A stretch of DNA of 64,000 nucleotides from Microbacterium sp. cx-55 (lineage in GTDB: Bacteria > Actinomycetota > Actinomycetes > Actinomycetales > Microbacteriaceae), in contig NZ_CP088261.1 of NCBI RefSeq assembly GCF_021117345.1, forward strand, positions 1,302,001 through 1,366,000, in the 5' to 3' direction. Shown one piece after another: positions 52,297 to 60,871 of the stretch. Each line of letters opens with the position of its first letter. Within the stretch, counting starts at the first letter, position 1. The notes beneath the pieces are model-generated. The model was not told the DNA's origin, did no database searches, and saw only the letters and a program-made list of their open reading frames with translations. The translations under genes and the position numbers were made by a program.

Positions 52297-53268
52297 TCAG
52301 CCGAGAACGCTCAACCAGGTTGTCGCCGGCTGCTCCCACTGCGCGTAGCGGTCGGGGTAGGCGGAGATCTGCACCGACTGCGCCGCATCCGCGTACGGCA
52401 TCGACTCCCAGCCGGGAATGTCGAGCAGCCCCCGCGTGAGCGTTCCGTTCGGATCTCCCGCGCCACCGAAGAAGGCGCGCGTCGCCCGGTCGGGATCGCG
52501 GACCTGGTCGGCCGTGCCCCATCCGCTCGCCGGTCGCTGCTGGAACAGTCCCTCCGAGTCGCGGTCGCCCCAGTCGAGGTTGCGGAGCCAGGACTCCTGC
52601 ATCGCCGTGCCCAGCGCGATGACGATGCCCCGGTCGGACACCCCGAGTTCCCGACCGATCCGGATGATGAGCTGCGCGTTGGCGATCTGCTCGGCGTCCA
52701 ACTCGAGAACCGGAGCGGCGGCAGCGGGTGCGGGGGCGGCGGCTGCGGCGGGTGCGGACGGCGCCGCCGCGGTCGGGAGGGCGATGGTCTGCCCGGGGTA
52801 GATGATCGAGTCCCAGGTGAGACCGTTCGCGGCGAGCACGGCCTGCGCCGTCGTTCCGTTCCGTGCCGCGATGCCGCTGATCGTGTCACCGGCCTGCACG
52901 GTGTGCGCGGCCGTCGCGGACGGCGGCGCCGGAGCTGGCGCAGAGACGGGGGCCTGCAGCTGCAGGAGATCGCCCGGGTGGAGCACCGAGTCCCACCCCA
53001 GGCCGCTCCAGGCCAGCACATCGGCCGTGCGTAGTCCGTATCGGCCGGCGACGCCGCTCACGGTGTCGCCGGAGACGACCGTGTGGGTCGCCGGGGGAGC
53101 GACGGATGCGGGCAGCGCGGTGGGAAGCGGGCGTGCGTCGTGTGAGGCGAGCGTCCGCGGTTCGGCAGCATGACCGATCGCGGGGTGCAGGGCCAGAGCC
53201 ACACCGCCGGCGAGGGCGGAGAGGCCAAGCGCGGCGGTGCGGGGGCGTACGAGGGCGTGCGAAGACAT
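52297..53268 (-). CDS. Secreted LysM protein with lysozyme-like carboxy-terminal domain
   Basis: This 323-residue protein has a signal peptide (about residues 1-35), two LysM peptidoglycan-binding modules (HTVVSGDTVSGVAGRYGL and HTVQAGDTISGIAARNGT), and an Ala/Pro linker. A carboxy-terminal domain (AQLIIRIGRELGVSDRGIVIALGTAMQESWL, then DSEGLFQQRPASGWG) resembles a transglycosylase fold with Glu in MQES. ATG 53268 is chosen because GAGGAGGAC lies six bases ahead; ATG 53283 is an alternative. It is co-directional with pknL but 70 bases upstream of its start. Confidence 0.85.
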   Translation of the reverse strand: MSSHALVRPRTAALGLSALAGGVALALHPAIGHAAEPRTLASHDARPLPTALPASVAPPATHTVVSGDTVSGVAGRYGLRTADVLAWSGLGWDSVLHPGDLLQLQAPVSAPAPAPPSATAAHTVQAGDTISGIAARNGTTAQAVLAANGLTWDSIIYPGQTIALPTAAAPSAPAAAAAPAPAAAAPVLELDAEQIANAQLIIRIGRELGVSDRGIVIALGTAMQESWLRNLDWGDRDSEGLFQQRPASGWGTADQVRDPDRATRAFFGGAGDPNGTLTRGLLDIPGWESMPYADAAQSVQISAYPDRYAQWEQPATTWLSVLG

Positions 53269-53311
53269 GGGCGTCCTCCTCATGGTGGATCGTCCTTCCG
53301 GGGGTTCGGCC

Positions 53312-53340
53312 ACCCTGACATCGGTCGATAACGGTGTCAA
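53312..53340 (-). promoter_or_regulatory. Promoter of the LysM gene
   Basis: On the minus strand a perfect TTGACA -35 (53335-53340) and CAGGGT (53312-53317) are separated by 17 bases. The transcript would have a leader of about 35-40 bases with a proper ribosome site, unlike the leaderless genes around it. A 6-base inverted repeat (TGACAG 53356-53361, CTGTCA 53371-53376) lies just upstream and could be a regulator site. Confidence 0.5.
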
Positions 53341-53457
53341 CGGATGTGAAGGATGTGACAGATGAGAAAACTGTCATCCGCGGTGCCATGCCCGCGCGTG
53401 TCGTTGCGGATCCGCTGCCGCGTGGGGAAGCGGAGCAGCGGGTGAGATAGTTGAGGG

Positions 53458-53805
53458 GTGACCGGCGACAACGACACCCGAATCCCCACCGACTGGTTGG
53501 CCATGCCCGACCTCGTGGAGGCGACCGGCGAATCGCTCAGTCGCGTCCGGAGGTACATCGACGAGGCGTACCTGATCGGCTCGCGTCGCAACGGCCCGTT
53601 CCAGGTTCCGGCCATCTTCCTCGTCGACGGAGTGCCGCTGAGCTCGCTGCGCGGAACCATCATCGCGATCCGGGATGCCGGTCTCACCGACGACGAGGCG
53701 ATCGACTGGCTGCTCGAGCACGACGAGGCGATCGGACAGGCGCCGATCACGTCGTTGCTGCAGGGCCGGAAGAGCGAAGTGCGCCGGGTCGCGCGCACCC
53801 TCTGA
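53458..53805 (+). CDS. Rv2175c-type DNA-binding protein
   Basis: This 115-residue winged-helix protein (WLAMPDLVEATGESLSRVRRYIDEAYLIGSRRNGPFQVPAIFL) matches mycobacterial Rv2175c, a DNA-binding substrate of PknL. In the family, kinase phosphorylation of an amino-terminal Thr blocks DNA binding; Thr2, Thr7 and Thr11 are the candidates here. It starts with GTG 53458, six bases after GATAGT (leaderless). Its regulated genes are unknown. Confidence 0.88.
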   Translation: MTGDNDTRIPTDWLAMPDLVEATGESLSRVRRYIDEAYLIGSRRNGPFQVPAIFLVDGVPLSSLRGTIIAIRDAGLTDDEAIDWLLEHDEAIGQAPITSLLQGRKSEVRRVARTL

Positions 53806-53847
53806 CCCGTCCGGAACGGTGACGGCCCTGCGTCACCGCGCGGGCGG

Positions 53848-54942
53848 TCAGGCCGATCGGGCCGTGGCCGCGCGCGCGAGGTCGCGGAGTTCGCCCACCG
53901 CGGCGTTGCCGAGAGGTGCGCCCGAGAGCGCACGGTCGGCCTGACGGGCGAAATCCGCGATCAACTGCTCGACCCGTTCGAGGGCACCGCTGTCGACGAT
54001 CGTGCGCTGCAGCGCCTCGATCTGCGCGACCTCGAGCGCGGGATCTCCGATGAGCTCGTCGAGAACGGCGCGGGTGCCCGCGGGCAATGCCTCGCGGGCG
54101 TACGCGACGAGCACGGTGCGCTTGCCCTCGCGCAGGTCGTCGCCCGACGGCTTCCCCGTTTCGGCCTCATCGCCGAACACCCCCAGCACGTCATCGCGCA
54201 GCTGGAAGGCCATCCCGACCGGATGACCGAAGGCGCTCAGGGTCGACAGCTGTCCCTCGTCCGCCCCCGCCAGCGCCGCGCCGATGCGCAACGGCTGCTC
54301 GACGCTGTAGCGCGCCGACTTGAGCGAGGCGACGCGGAGCGCTCGTTCCGCGTGCCGCTCGTCACCCTCGGTGAAGTACGCGGATTCTTCGGCGATGTCG
54401 AGGAACTGCCCGACCGTGACGTCGCGCCGCATCCGCGCGTACTCGGTGCGGGCGGATGCCGCCGCCTCCGGCGATGCCCCCCGCAGCCCCGCCTCGAACA
54501 GGTCATCGCTCCACGCGACGAGCAGGTCGCCGGCGAGGATCGCCGACGAGCGCCCGAAGGACTCGGCGTCGCCGGCCCACTGCCGGCCGCGGTGGTGCGC
54601 CTCGAACGCCCGGTGCGCCGCGGGGCGTCCGCGGCGGGTGTCGGAGTTGTCGATGAGGTCGTCGTGCACGAGCGCGGCGGCGTGGAACACCTCGAGGGAT
54701 GCCGCGGCGGCGATCACGCTCTCCGGGATCTCGACATCGCGCGATCGAGCCTCGGCGACGGCGCGCCATCCGGTCAGGCAGAAACGCGCGCGGAGGCGTT
54801 TTCCGCCCTGTACTGCTCCTGCGGTAGCGGTGACGAAATCGCCCGCATCCGAACCCATCTCCGTCGTATCCCGCGATTGGGATACGAAGAAGTTGTCCAG
54901 ACGCTGGGAAACCGCCTCGATCGCATCTGACATCCTCGACAC
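53848..54942 (-). CDS. Polyprenyl (geranylgeranyl-type) diphosphate synthase
   Basis: This 364-residue trans-prenyltransferase has the first Asp-rich motif DDLID at residues 94-98 in LVHDDLIDNSDTRRG and the second in FQLRDDVLGVFGD, with GGKRLRARF ahead for diphosphate binding. It elongates isoprenoid diphosphates for quinones, carotenoids or other lipids; chain length cannot be read. It starts with GTG 54942, six bases after TAGGCT (leaderless). It corresponds to the idsA-type gene beside pknL in mycobacteria. Confidence 0.92.
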   Translation of the reverse strand: MSRMSDAIEAVSQRLDNFFVSQSRDTTEMGSDAGDFVTATAGAVQGGKRLRARFCLTGWRAVAEARSRDVEIPESVIAAAASLEVFHAAALVHDDLIDNSDTRRGRPAAHRAFEAHHRGRQWAGDAESFGRSSAILAGDLLVAWSDDLFEAGLRGASPEAAASARTEYARMRRDVTVGQFLDIAEESAYFTEGDERHAERALRVASLKSARYSVEQPLRIGAALAGADEGQLSTLSAFGHPVGMAFQLRDDVLGVFGDEAETGKPSGDDLREGKRTVLVAYAREALPAGTRAVLDELIGDPALEVAQIEALQRTIVDSGALERVEQLIADFARQADRALSGAPLGNAAVGELRDLARAATARSA

Positions 54943-55006
54943 GGGCCTAGCCTAGTCAGAGCGCCGACGCGTAGACTTCGGCATAACCGTCACCCAAGGG
55001 GGATGA

Positions 55007-55378
55007 ATGCCTCTCTCCGAACAAGAGCAGCGCCTGCTCGATGAGATGGAACGCCATCTCATGAGCAACGACGCCGATGTCGTCAGCGCTCCTCAGGACG
55101 GTCGCTCGCTCAGTTACCGAAACATCGTCTACGGCACGATCCTCGTGCTTGCGGGGCTCGGTGGTTTGATCGTCGGCCTGTCCACTCAGCTCATCGTCGT
55201 CGGAGTCGTCGGGTTCGTCCTGATGCTCGGTGGAGTCATCCTCGCCGTCACCCCGACGCGATCCGTGCGTGCGCCGGCGTCCGCCGCCCCCGCGACCGGA
55301 GCGCCGAAAACTCGGACGAATGCCTCCTTCATGGATCGCATGAACGATCGCTGGGACCGCCGCCAAGAAGGCCGCTGA
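55007..55378 (+). CDS. DUF3040 membrane protein
   Basis: This 123-residue protein has the DUF3040 start MPLSEQEQRLLDEMERHL, two membrane segments (about 40-60 and 63-83) and a basic tail (MDRMNDRWDRRQEGR). The function is unknown; the gene is conserved just upstream of mraZ in actinobacteria. It follows TAGACT and an AAGGGGGA ribosome site and ends in a strong terminator. Confidence 0.9.
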   Translation: MPLSEQEQRLLDEMERHLMSNDADVVSAPQDGRSLSYRNIVYGTILVLAGLGGLIVGLSTQLIVVGVVGFVLMLGGVILAVTPTRSVRAPASAAPATGAPKTRTNASFMDRMNDRWDRRQEGR

Positions 55379-55397
55379 CCCGCACACACCGCTTCTG

Positions 55398-55430
55398 AAA
55401 GCGCCGCCCCCTAGGGGGCGGCGCTTTTTT
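55398..55430 (+). terminator. Intrinsic terminator before mraZ
   Basis: A 14-base perfect inverted repeat (55398-55411 with 55414-55427) centred on CCTAGG ends in TTTTTT (55425-55430). It separates the DUF3040 gene from the division and cell-wall cluster, so that cluster has its own promoter. Confidence 0.92.
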
Positions 55431-55477
55431 GCGTGCGCGGGGAGGATCCGCCCAGATCGGCCGACGAATGAGTAGTG

Positions 55478-55505
55478 AAGTGGAGGGAAGTGGAGTAAAG
55501 TGGTG
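55478..55505 (+). promoter_or_regulatory. MraZ boxes in the division-cluster promoter
   Basis: Three direct repeats of AAGTGG start at 55478, 55488 and 55498, exactly 10 bases (one helical turn) apart, each followed by AG or TG. Tandem G-rich repeats with this period upstream of mraZ are the known binding pattern of MraZ, which represses its own operon. Confidence 0.85.
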
Positions 55506-55549
55506 ATTACCTCACACGTGGGCCGGACGAAGGAGGGGGGAATGCGCAC

Positions 55550-55981
55550 ATGCTGCTGGGAACTCACACCCCCAAGCTCGACGACAAAGGTCGCGTCATC
55601 CTCCCGGCCAAGTTCCGTGACGACCTCGGAGACGGCGTCGTGATCACCCGCGGTCAGGACCGCTGCCTCTACGTCTTCAGCGAGGCCGAGTTCGAACGGG
55701 TGCACGAGCGCATCCGCGAGGCCCCGCTCAGCAACAAGCAGGCCCGCGACTTCCTGCGCATGTTCCTCTCCGGCGCGAGCGCCGAGAAGCCCGACGGCCA
55801 GAACCGCGTGACGATCCCGCCGGCGCTTCGCGCCTACGCCGGACTCGACCGCGAGCTCGTCCTCACGGGTGTCGGCGCGCATGCCGAGATCTGGGACGCC
55901 GACGCGTGGAACTCCTACACCGAGACCAACGAATCCGCCTACTCCGAACTGGAGCAGGAGGTGATCCCGGGCCTCTTCTGA
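55550..55981 (+). CDS. mraZ: Transcriptional regulator MraZ
   Basis: This 143-residue protein has two AbrB-like MraZ repeats: the first with [22 protein letters not shown], the second with [21 protein letters not shown]. It assembles into a ring that binds the tandem repeats in its promoter (55478-55505) and represses the cluster. A GGAGGGGGGAAT stretch ahead of ATG 55550 is the ribosome site. Confidence 0.97.
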   Translation: MLLGTHTPKLDDKGRVILPAKFRDDLGDGVVITRGQDRCLYVFSEAEFERVHERIREAPLSNKQARDFLRMFLSGASAEKPDGQNRVTIPPALRAYAGLDRELVLTGVGAHAEIWDADAWNSYTETNESAYSELEQEVIPGLF

Positions 55982-56084
55982 GCCCCTCGGTCCTGACTCC
56001 CAGCCGCCCCCGCCCTGACGCACTTCCCCCGTGTCAGGTAGGCGAGCGGATGGGGATCAGGACCGAGGGATCCGGCCCCTCATC

Positions 56085-57038
56085 ATGACTCTCCGCGACA
56101 TTCACACCCCGGTCATGCTCGAGCGCACCGTCGAGCTCCTCGCTCCGGCCCTCCGTGCGCCCGGCGCCGTCTTCGTCGATGCGACCCTCGGCATGGGCGG
56201 ACACAGCGAGGCGTTCCTCGAGAGATTCCCCGAACTCCACGTGATCGGCCTCGACCGCGACACGGACGCGCTTCGCATCGCGGAGGAGCGCCTGGCGCCC
56301 TACGCCGATCGGACCACCTTCGTCCACACGGTCTACGACGGCATCGCGGACGCGGTCGTCGGGGCCGGTGTGCCGCGCGTCGACGGCATCCTCTTCGACC
56401 TCGGCGTGTCCTCGCTGCAGCTCGACGAGGCGGACCGCGGGTTCGCCTATGCCAAGGACGCGCCGCTCGACATGCGGATGGACCAGAGCAGCGGCACGAC
56501 CGCGGCCGACGTGCTCGCCAGCTACTCGGAGGGCGCGTTGCGCCGCATCTTCGAGCGCTACGGCGAAGAGAAGCTCTCCGGACGGTACGCCCGCGCGATC
56601 CTCGCGGCGCGCGACGAGGCGCCCATCGAGCGGTCCGGTCGACTCGTGCAGATTCTGGATGCGGCCACCCCCGCCGCGCTGAAGAACGCCGGCCACCCCG
56701 CCAAGCGCGTCTTCCAGGCGCTGCGCATCGAAGTGAACGGCGAACTCGCCTCCCTCGACCGGGCGATCCCGGCGGCGCTCGACGTGCTCGCAGTCGGCGG
56801 TCGCATGGTCGTGCTCTCGTACCAGTCGCTCGAGGACCGCTTCGTCAAGCGCGAACTCGCCCGCGCCTCCGCATCCACCTCGCCCGCGGGCCTGCCCGTC
56901 GAGCTGCCCGAGCACGCGCCCCGCTTCCGGCTCCTCGTCAAGGGCGCCGAACTCGCGGACGACGCCGAACGCGCGCGCAACCCGCGCGCCATCCCCGTGC
57001 GCCTGCGCGCGGCCGAACGCATCAGGGAGATCGTATGA
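56085..57038 (+). CDS. rsmH: 16S rRNA (cytosine-1402-N4)-methyltransferase
   Basis: This 317-residue methyltransferase uses S-adenosylmethionine to methylate C1402 in the ribosomal P site. Its cofactor motif is [16 protein letters not shown], with [36 protein letters not shown] and [13 protein letters not shown] as family motifs. ATG 56085 is the usual start ([16 protein letters not shown]). It overlaps the ftsL-like gene as ATGA. Confidence 0.96.
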   Translation: MTLRDIHTPVMLERTVELLAPALRAPGAVFVDATLGMGGHSEAFLERFPELHVIGLDRDTDALRIAEERLAPYADRTTFVHTVYDGIADAVVGAGVPRVDGILFDLGVSSLQLDEADRGFAYAKDAPLDMRMDQSSGTTAADVLASYSEGALRRIFERYGEEKLSGRYARAILAARDEAPIERSGRLVQILDAATPAALKNAGHPAKRVFQALRIEVNGELASLDRAIPAALDVLAVGGRMVVLSYQSLEDRFVKRELARASASTSPAGLPVELPEHAPRFRLLVKGAELADDAERARNPRAIPVRLRAAERIREIV

Positions 57039-57649
57039 GCGTCGCCGCCGCACCCGTGGACTTCGTCTCCGCGATCCCGTTCGAGGAGGAGACCGGACAG
57101 CGCGACCCCGGTCGCGGCCTCCGCCCGCTCGAGCAGCCGGTGCGCCGGCGCCGCCCGCGTCTGGCCTACGGCATCCTGGCGGTCGCCGGCGCGATCGCGA
57201 TCGCGGGCGCACAGATGCTCTTCTCCGTGCTATCCACGCAGAGCTCGTTCGAACTCTCCGCGCTCACCCAGCAGCAGCGGGAGCTCACCTGGCAGAAGCA
57301 GATCCTGTACGACGAGGTCGCAGGTCTCAGCTCTCCGCAGTACCTCGCGGCCAATGCGACGGCGCTCGGCATGGTCATCAACGAGTCGCCGAGCTACCTG
57401 CGGCTGAGTGACGGAGCCGTGCTCGGCAGCCAGCAGGCATCCGTCTACACGTCGTCGATCGATGCTCTCGGTCGCGGCGCGGTTGCCAACGCCCTGATCG
57501 CGCAGACGCCGCTCGTGACCGCCCCGGACGCCACGATCGACGGTGTGCAGGCGCCCGCCGTCGATCCGGCGACGACCGACCCGACCGCGACCGATCCGGC
57601 GACACCCCCGGCGCTGACCGACGGACTGCCCACCCCCACGACACACTGA
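57035..57649 (+). CDS. ftsL: FtsL-like cell division protein
   Basis: This 204-residue bitopic membrane protein has a basic cytoplasmic start, one membrane segment (about 47-66), an extracytoplasmic coiled-coil with a leucine-zipper look ([28 protein letters not shown]), and a Pro/Thr/Ala-rich tail with repeated TDP. Size, topology and place between rsmH and ftsI identify it as FtsL, which scaffolds FtsQLB and activates FtsWI. Sequence alone would be weak. The tail is longer than in most FtsL proteins. Confidence 0.8.
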   Translation: MSVAAAPVDFVSAIPFEEETGQRDPGRGLRPLEQPVRRRRPRLAYGILAVAGAIAIAGAQMLFSVLSTQSSFELSALTQQQRELTWQKQILYDEVAGLSSPQYLAANATALGMVINESPSYLRLSDGAVLGSQQASVYTSSIDALGRGAVANALIAQTPLVTAPDATIDGVQAPAVDPATTDPTATDPATPPALTDGLPTPTTH

Positions 57650-57653
57650 GACC

Positions 57654-59435
57654 ATGACGACGCGAAGCACTCGAAGCCCTCGCCGCCGCACCGTCGTCGC
57701 TCTCGCGGTGGTTCTGGCGGTGCTCGTCGTCTTCGTCGTCCGGCTGGTCGACATCCAGGTGGTCAACGCCCGCGAGCACGTCGACGACTCGCTCGCGATG
57801 GGCATCGGCGCATCGACCACGCTGTACGGCACGCGCGGGTCGATCGTCGATACGAACGGGCAGACGTTGGCCGGCAGCATCCTGCAGTACGACGCCGAAC
57901 TCGACCCGAGCAACGTCGGTCCGATCACACGGACGGATGCGACGGGCGCCAAGGTCGAGGTGGACTGGCCGACGCTCGCGGCCGAGATCGGTGCAATCAC
58001 CGGGCAGACGCCGGAAGACGTGCAGAAGATCGTCGCGGATGCCCTCGCGGTGAACCCCGACTCGCAGTACGCCGAACTCACGAAGGGGCTGTCGACCGAG
58101 AAGTACCGCGCGCTGGCAGACCTCGGGATTCCGTACCTCTACATGAAGCAGCATCCCGCGCGGACCTACCCAGACGGTGCCGTCGCCGGCAACCTCGTGG
58201 GCTTCGTCGGCAGCGGCGGTGATCCGCTGGAGGGGCTGGAAAGTTCCCAGAATCAGTGCCTGACGTCCACGAACGGCGAACGCATCTACCAGCGCGGCAA
58301 GGACGGCGTCGTCATCCCGGGCACCGAGCAGATCACTCCGGCCGTCGACGGCGGTACGCTCTCGCTCACTATCGACCGCGACCTGCAGTGGTACCTGCAG
58401 CAGCTGATCGCCGAGCAGACGCAGAACCAGAGCGCGCAGCACGGCCAGATCATGGTTGTCGAGGCGAAGACGGGCAAGATCAAGGCGGCCGCCGAGTATC
58501 CGACCGTCGACCCCAACAACGTTTCCGCCACCCCGGAGGCCGACCGCAGCAGCCGCATCTTCCGCGGCGAGTTCGAGCCCGGTTCGACGTTCAAGGCGCT
58601 GACCGCGGCGACCGCGATCGACACGGGCGCGGCGACGCCGACGAGCACGGTCACCGCATCCGGACGCGAGACCTTCCCGAACGGCGCGCGCGTGACGGAC
58701 GCGATCTCGCACGGGCCGACGAACTACACGCTCGCGGGCGTGCTCATCGACTCGTCGAACGTCGGCATCTCGAAGTTCGCCGAGAAGGTTCCGGTCGAGA
58801 CGCGCTACGACTACCTGCAGCGCTTCGGCATCGGGCAGGTGAGCGGCGTGGGCTTCCCGGGGGAGGCCGACGGCGAGCTCCGGCCGGTGTCCGACTGGGA
58901 CGACCAGACGTTCTACAACACCTCGTTCGGACAGGGCGTCGCGACGACGCTCCCGCAGCTCATGGGCGCGTACCAGGCGATCGCCAACGACGGCGTGAAG
59001 GTGCCGCTCTCGCTCGTGCAGTCCTGCACGCACGCCGACGGCACGGTCGAGACACCGGATGCGGGCGCCTCCACGCAGGTCGTCAGCGCGTCGACGGCCC
59101 AGCAGGTGCGCGAGATGCTCGAGAACGTCGCCGTCCAGGGCGGCAACGCGCGAGCGATCGCGATCAACGGCTACCGGCTCGGGATCAAGACAGGTACCGG
59201 TGAGATCTCGGAGAACGGCGCCTACAAGAACGGCGTGTACTTCACGACGATGATCGGAATGGCGCCCATCGACGACCCCCAGTACATCGTCGCCGTCACC
59301 CTCGATCAACCCACTGCGGTAAGGTCGTCAGCGGCCAACGCGGCCGCCTTCCAGCAGGCGATGACCCAGGTCCTCAAGACCTACCGGGTGATGCCCTCCG
59401 ACTCGCAGCCCGTACTGCTGCCGAAGACCGGCTGA
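57654..59435 (+). CDS. ftsI: Septal peptidoglycan transpeptidase (PBP3)
   Basis: This 593-residue class B penicillin-binding protein has one membrane segment (about 13-33), the PBP dimerisation region with GTRGSIVDTNGQ, and the transpeptidase domain. The active motifs are Ser311-Lys314 (STFK), Ser367-Asn369 (SSN) and Lys512-Gly514 (KTG). It cross-links septal wall with FtsW. It is four bases after the ftsL-like gene. murF, not murE, follows after 23 bases. Confidence 0.96.
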   Translation: MTTRSTRSPRRRTVVALAVVLAVLVVFVVRLVDIQVVNAREHVDDSLAMGIGASTTLYGTRGSIVDTNGQTLAGSILQYDAELDPSNVGPITRTDATGAKVEVDWPTLAAEIGAITGQTPEDVQKIVADALAVNPDSQYAELTKGLSTEKYRALADLGIPYLYMKQHPARTYPDGAVAGNLVGFVGSGGDPLEGLESSQNQCLTSTNGERIYQRGKDGVVIPGTEQITPAVDGGTLSLTIDRDLQWYLQQLIAEQTQNQSAQHGQIMVVEAKTGKIKAAAEYPTVDPNNVSATPEADRSSRIFRGEFEPGSTFKALTAATAIDTGAATPTSTVTASGRETFPNGARVTDAISHGPTNYTLAGVLIDSSNVGISKFAEKVPVETRYDYLQRFGIGQVSGVGFPGEADGELRPVSDWDDQTFYNTSFGQGVATTLPQLMGAYQAIANDGVKVPLSLVQSCTHADGTVETPDAGASTQVVSASTAQQVREMLENVAVQGGNARAIAINGYRLGIKTGTGEISENGAYKNGVYFTTMIGMAPIDDPQYIVAVTLDQPTAVRSSAANAAAFQQAMTQVLKTYRVMPSDSQPVLLPKTG

Positions 59436-59458
59436 CCGGCCACGCGCCCGCACCAGAC

Positions 59459-60871
59459 ATGATCGCACTCACTCTCTCCCACATCACGCACGTGCTCGGC
59501 GGCGAACTCCGCCTCGCCGGCACCGACACACCCGAGACCCTCGTCACCGGATCGGTCGACACCGACTCCCGGCAGATCGGTCCGGGCGACATCTTCGTCG
59601 CGAAGCCGGGCGACGTGACCGACGGACACGTGTTCGTCGGCACCGCCCGCACCGCGGGCGCGGCTCTCGCGATCGTCGAGCGGCCCGTCGACGAGCAGAT
59701 CACGCAGATCGTCGTGCCGCACGCGGTGACGGCTCTGGCCGATCTTGCCCGCGACGTCGTCGCGCAGGTACGTGGCGGTGGCGATCTTCGGATCGTCGGC
59801 ATCACCGGCTCGAACGGCAAGACGACCACGAAGAACCTTCTCGCCCGGATTCTGGAGGACGAGGGGGAGACCGTCGCGCCCCGCGCGTCGTTCAACAACG
59901 AAGTGGGTGCGCCGCTCACGATGCTGCGCGTCACGACCGAGACGCGGTTCCTCGTCAGCGAGTTCGGGGCCAGCGCGCCGGGTGCGATCGCGCAGCTCGC
60001 CGGTCTCGTCGAGCCCGACCTCGGCGTCGTCCTGATGGTCGGGATGGCCCACGCGGGCGGTTTCGGCGGGATCGAGGGAACCTTCCACGCGAAGTCCGAG
60101 CTCGTGAAAGCGCTTCGTCTGGGCGGGCTGGCCGTGCTGAACGCGGATGACCCCCGCGTGGCCGCCATGGCACCGATCGCGGCCGAGCACGGGGCTTCCG
60201 TTCGCTGGTTCGGCCTCAGCGCCGACGCCGACGTGCGGGCCAGCGACGTCGAGGTGTCGGCATCCGGAACCCGTTTCGTCCTCACCGTCGGCGAAGAGTC
60301 GCTGCCCGTGTCGCTGCGCGTCCTCGGGGCGCACCACGTGATGAACGCCCTAGCGGCGGTCGCTGCGGCGACGGCGCTCGGAGTGTCGATTGCGGACTGC
60401 GTGGCCCGGCTCGAGACGGTGGAGATCGCCGAGCGGTGGCGGATGCAGCCCCTCGGGTCGGACCGCATCCGCATCATCAACGACGCGTACAACGCCAGCC
60501 CCGACTCCATGACGGCGGCGCTTCGCACCCTCGCCCAGATCACCGGCCCGAGCGAGCGGATGGTGGCCGTCCTCGGCGCGATGAGCGAACTCGGCGAATA
60601 CGCGGGCGACGAGCACGACCGGATCGGCGAGCTGGCCGTGCGGCTGCGCATCCCGCGCATCGTGGTGATCGGTCAGGACGCCCGTCGCATGTACATCTCA
60701 GCCATCTCCGAAGGTTCCTGGAGCGACGAGGCCGTCTTCTTCCCCGATGCCGACCAGGCGTTCGAATACCTGCGCGGCGAGCTGCGGGACGGTGACCGGG
60801 TGCTGGTGAAGTCTTCCAACTCGGCCGGCCTCCGGTTCCTGGGCGACCGGTTGGGAGAGCTGTACGCATGA
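59459..60871 (+). CDS. murF: UDP-MurNAc-tripeptide:D-Ala-D-Ala ligase
   Basis: This 470-residue cytoplasmic ligase adds D-Ala-D-Ala to the UDP-MurNAc-tripeptide. The ATP loop GSNGKTT is at residues 117-123, with FNNEVGAPLTML and the late NDAYNASPDSM motif that distinguishes MurF from MurE. Length is typical. It overlaps mraY as ATGA. It takes the place after ftsI where murE normally stands first. Confidence 0.96.
   Translation: MIALTLSHITHVLGGELRLAGTDTPETLVTGSVDTDSRQIGPGDIFVAKPGDVTDGHVFVGTARTAGAALAIVERPVDEQITQIVVPHAVTALADLARDVVAQVRGGGDLRIVGITGSNGKTTTKNLLARILEDEGETVAPRASFNNEVGAPLTMLRVTTETRFLVSEFGASAPGAIAQLAGLVEPDLGVVLMVGMAHAGGFGGIEGTFHAKSELVKALRLGGLAVLNADDPRVAAMAPIAAEHGASVRWFGLSADADVRASDVEVSASGTRFVLTVGEESLPVSLRVLGAHHVMNALAAVAAATALGVSIADCVARLETVEIAERWRMQPLGSDRIRIINDAYNASPDSMTAALRTLAQITGPSERMVAVLGAMSELGEYAGDEHDRIGELAVRLRIPRIVVIGQDARRMYISAISEGSWSDEAVFFPDADQAFEYLRGELRDGDRVLVKSSNSAGLRFLGDRLGELYA

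Noticed and set aside
53269..53457. c-di-AMP (ydaO-type) riboswitch upstream of the LysM gene
   Set aside because: Such riboswitches often precede actinobacterial wall hydrolases, but a good TTGACA promoter only about 45 bases from the ribosome site leaves too little leader, and no conserved core was recognised.
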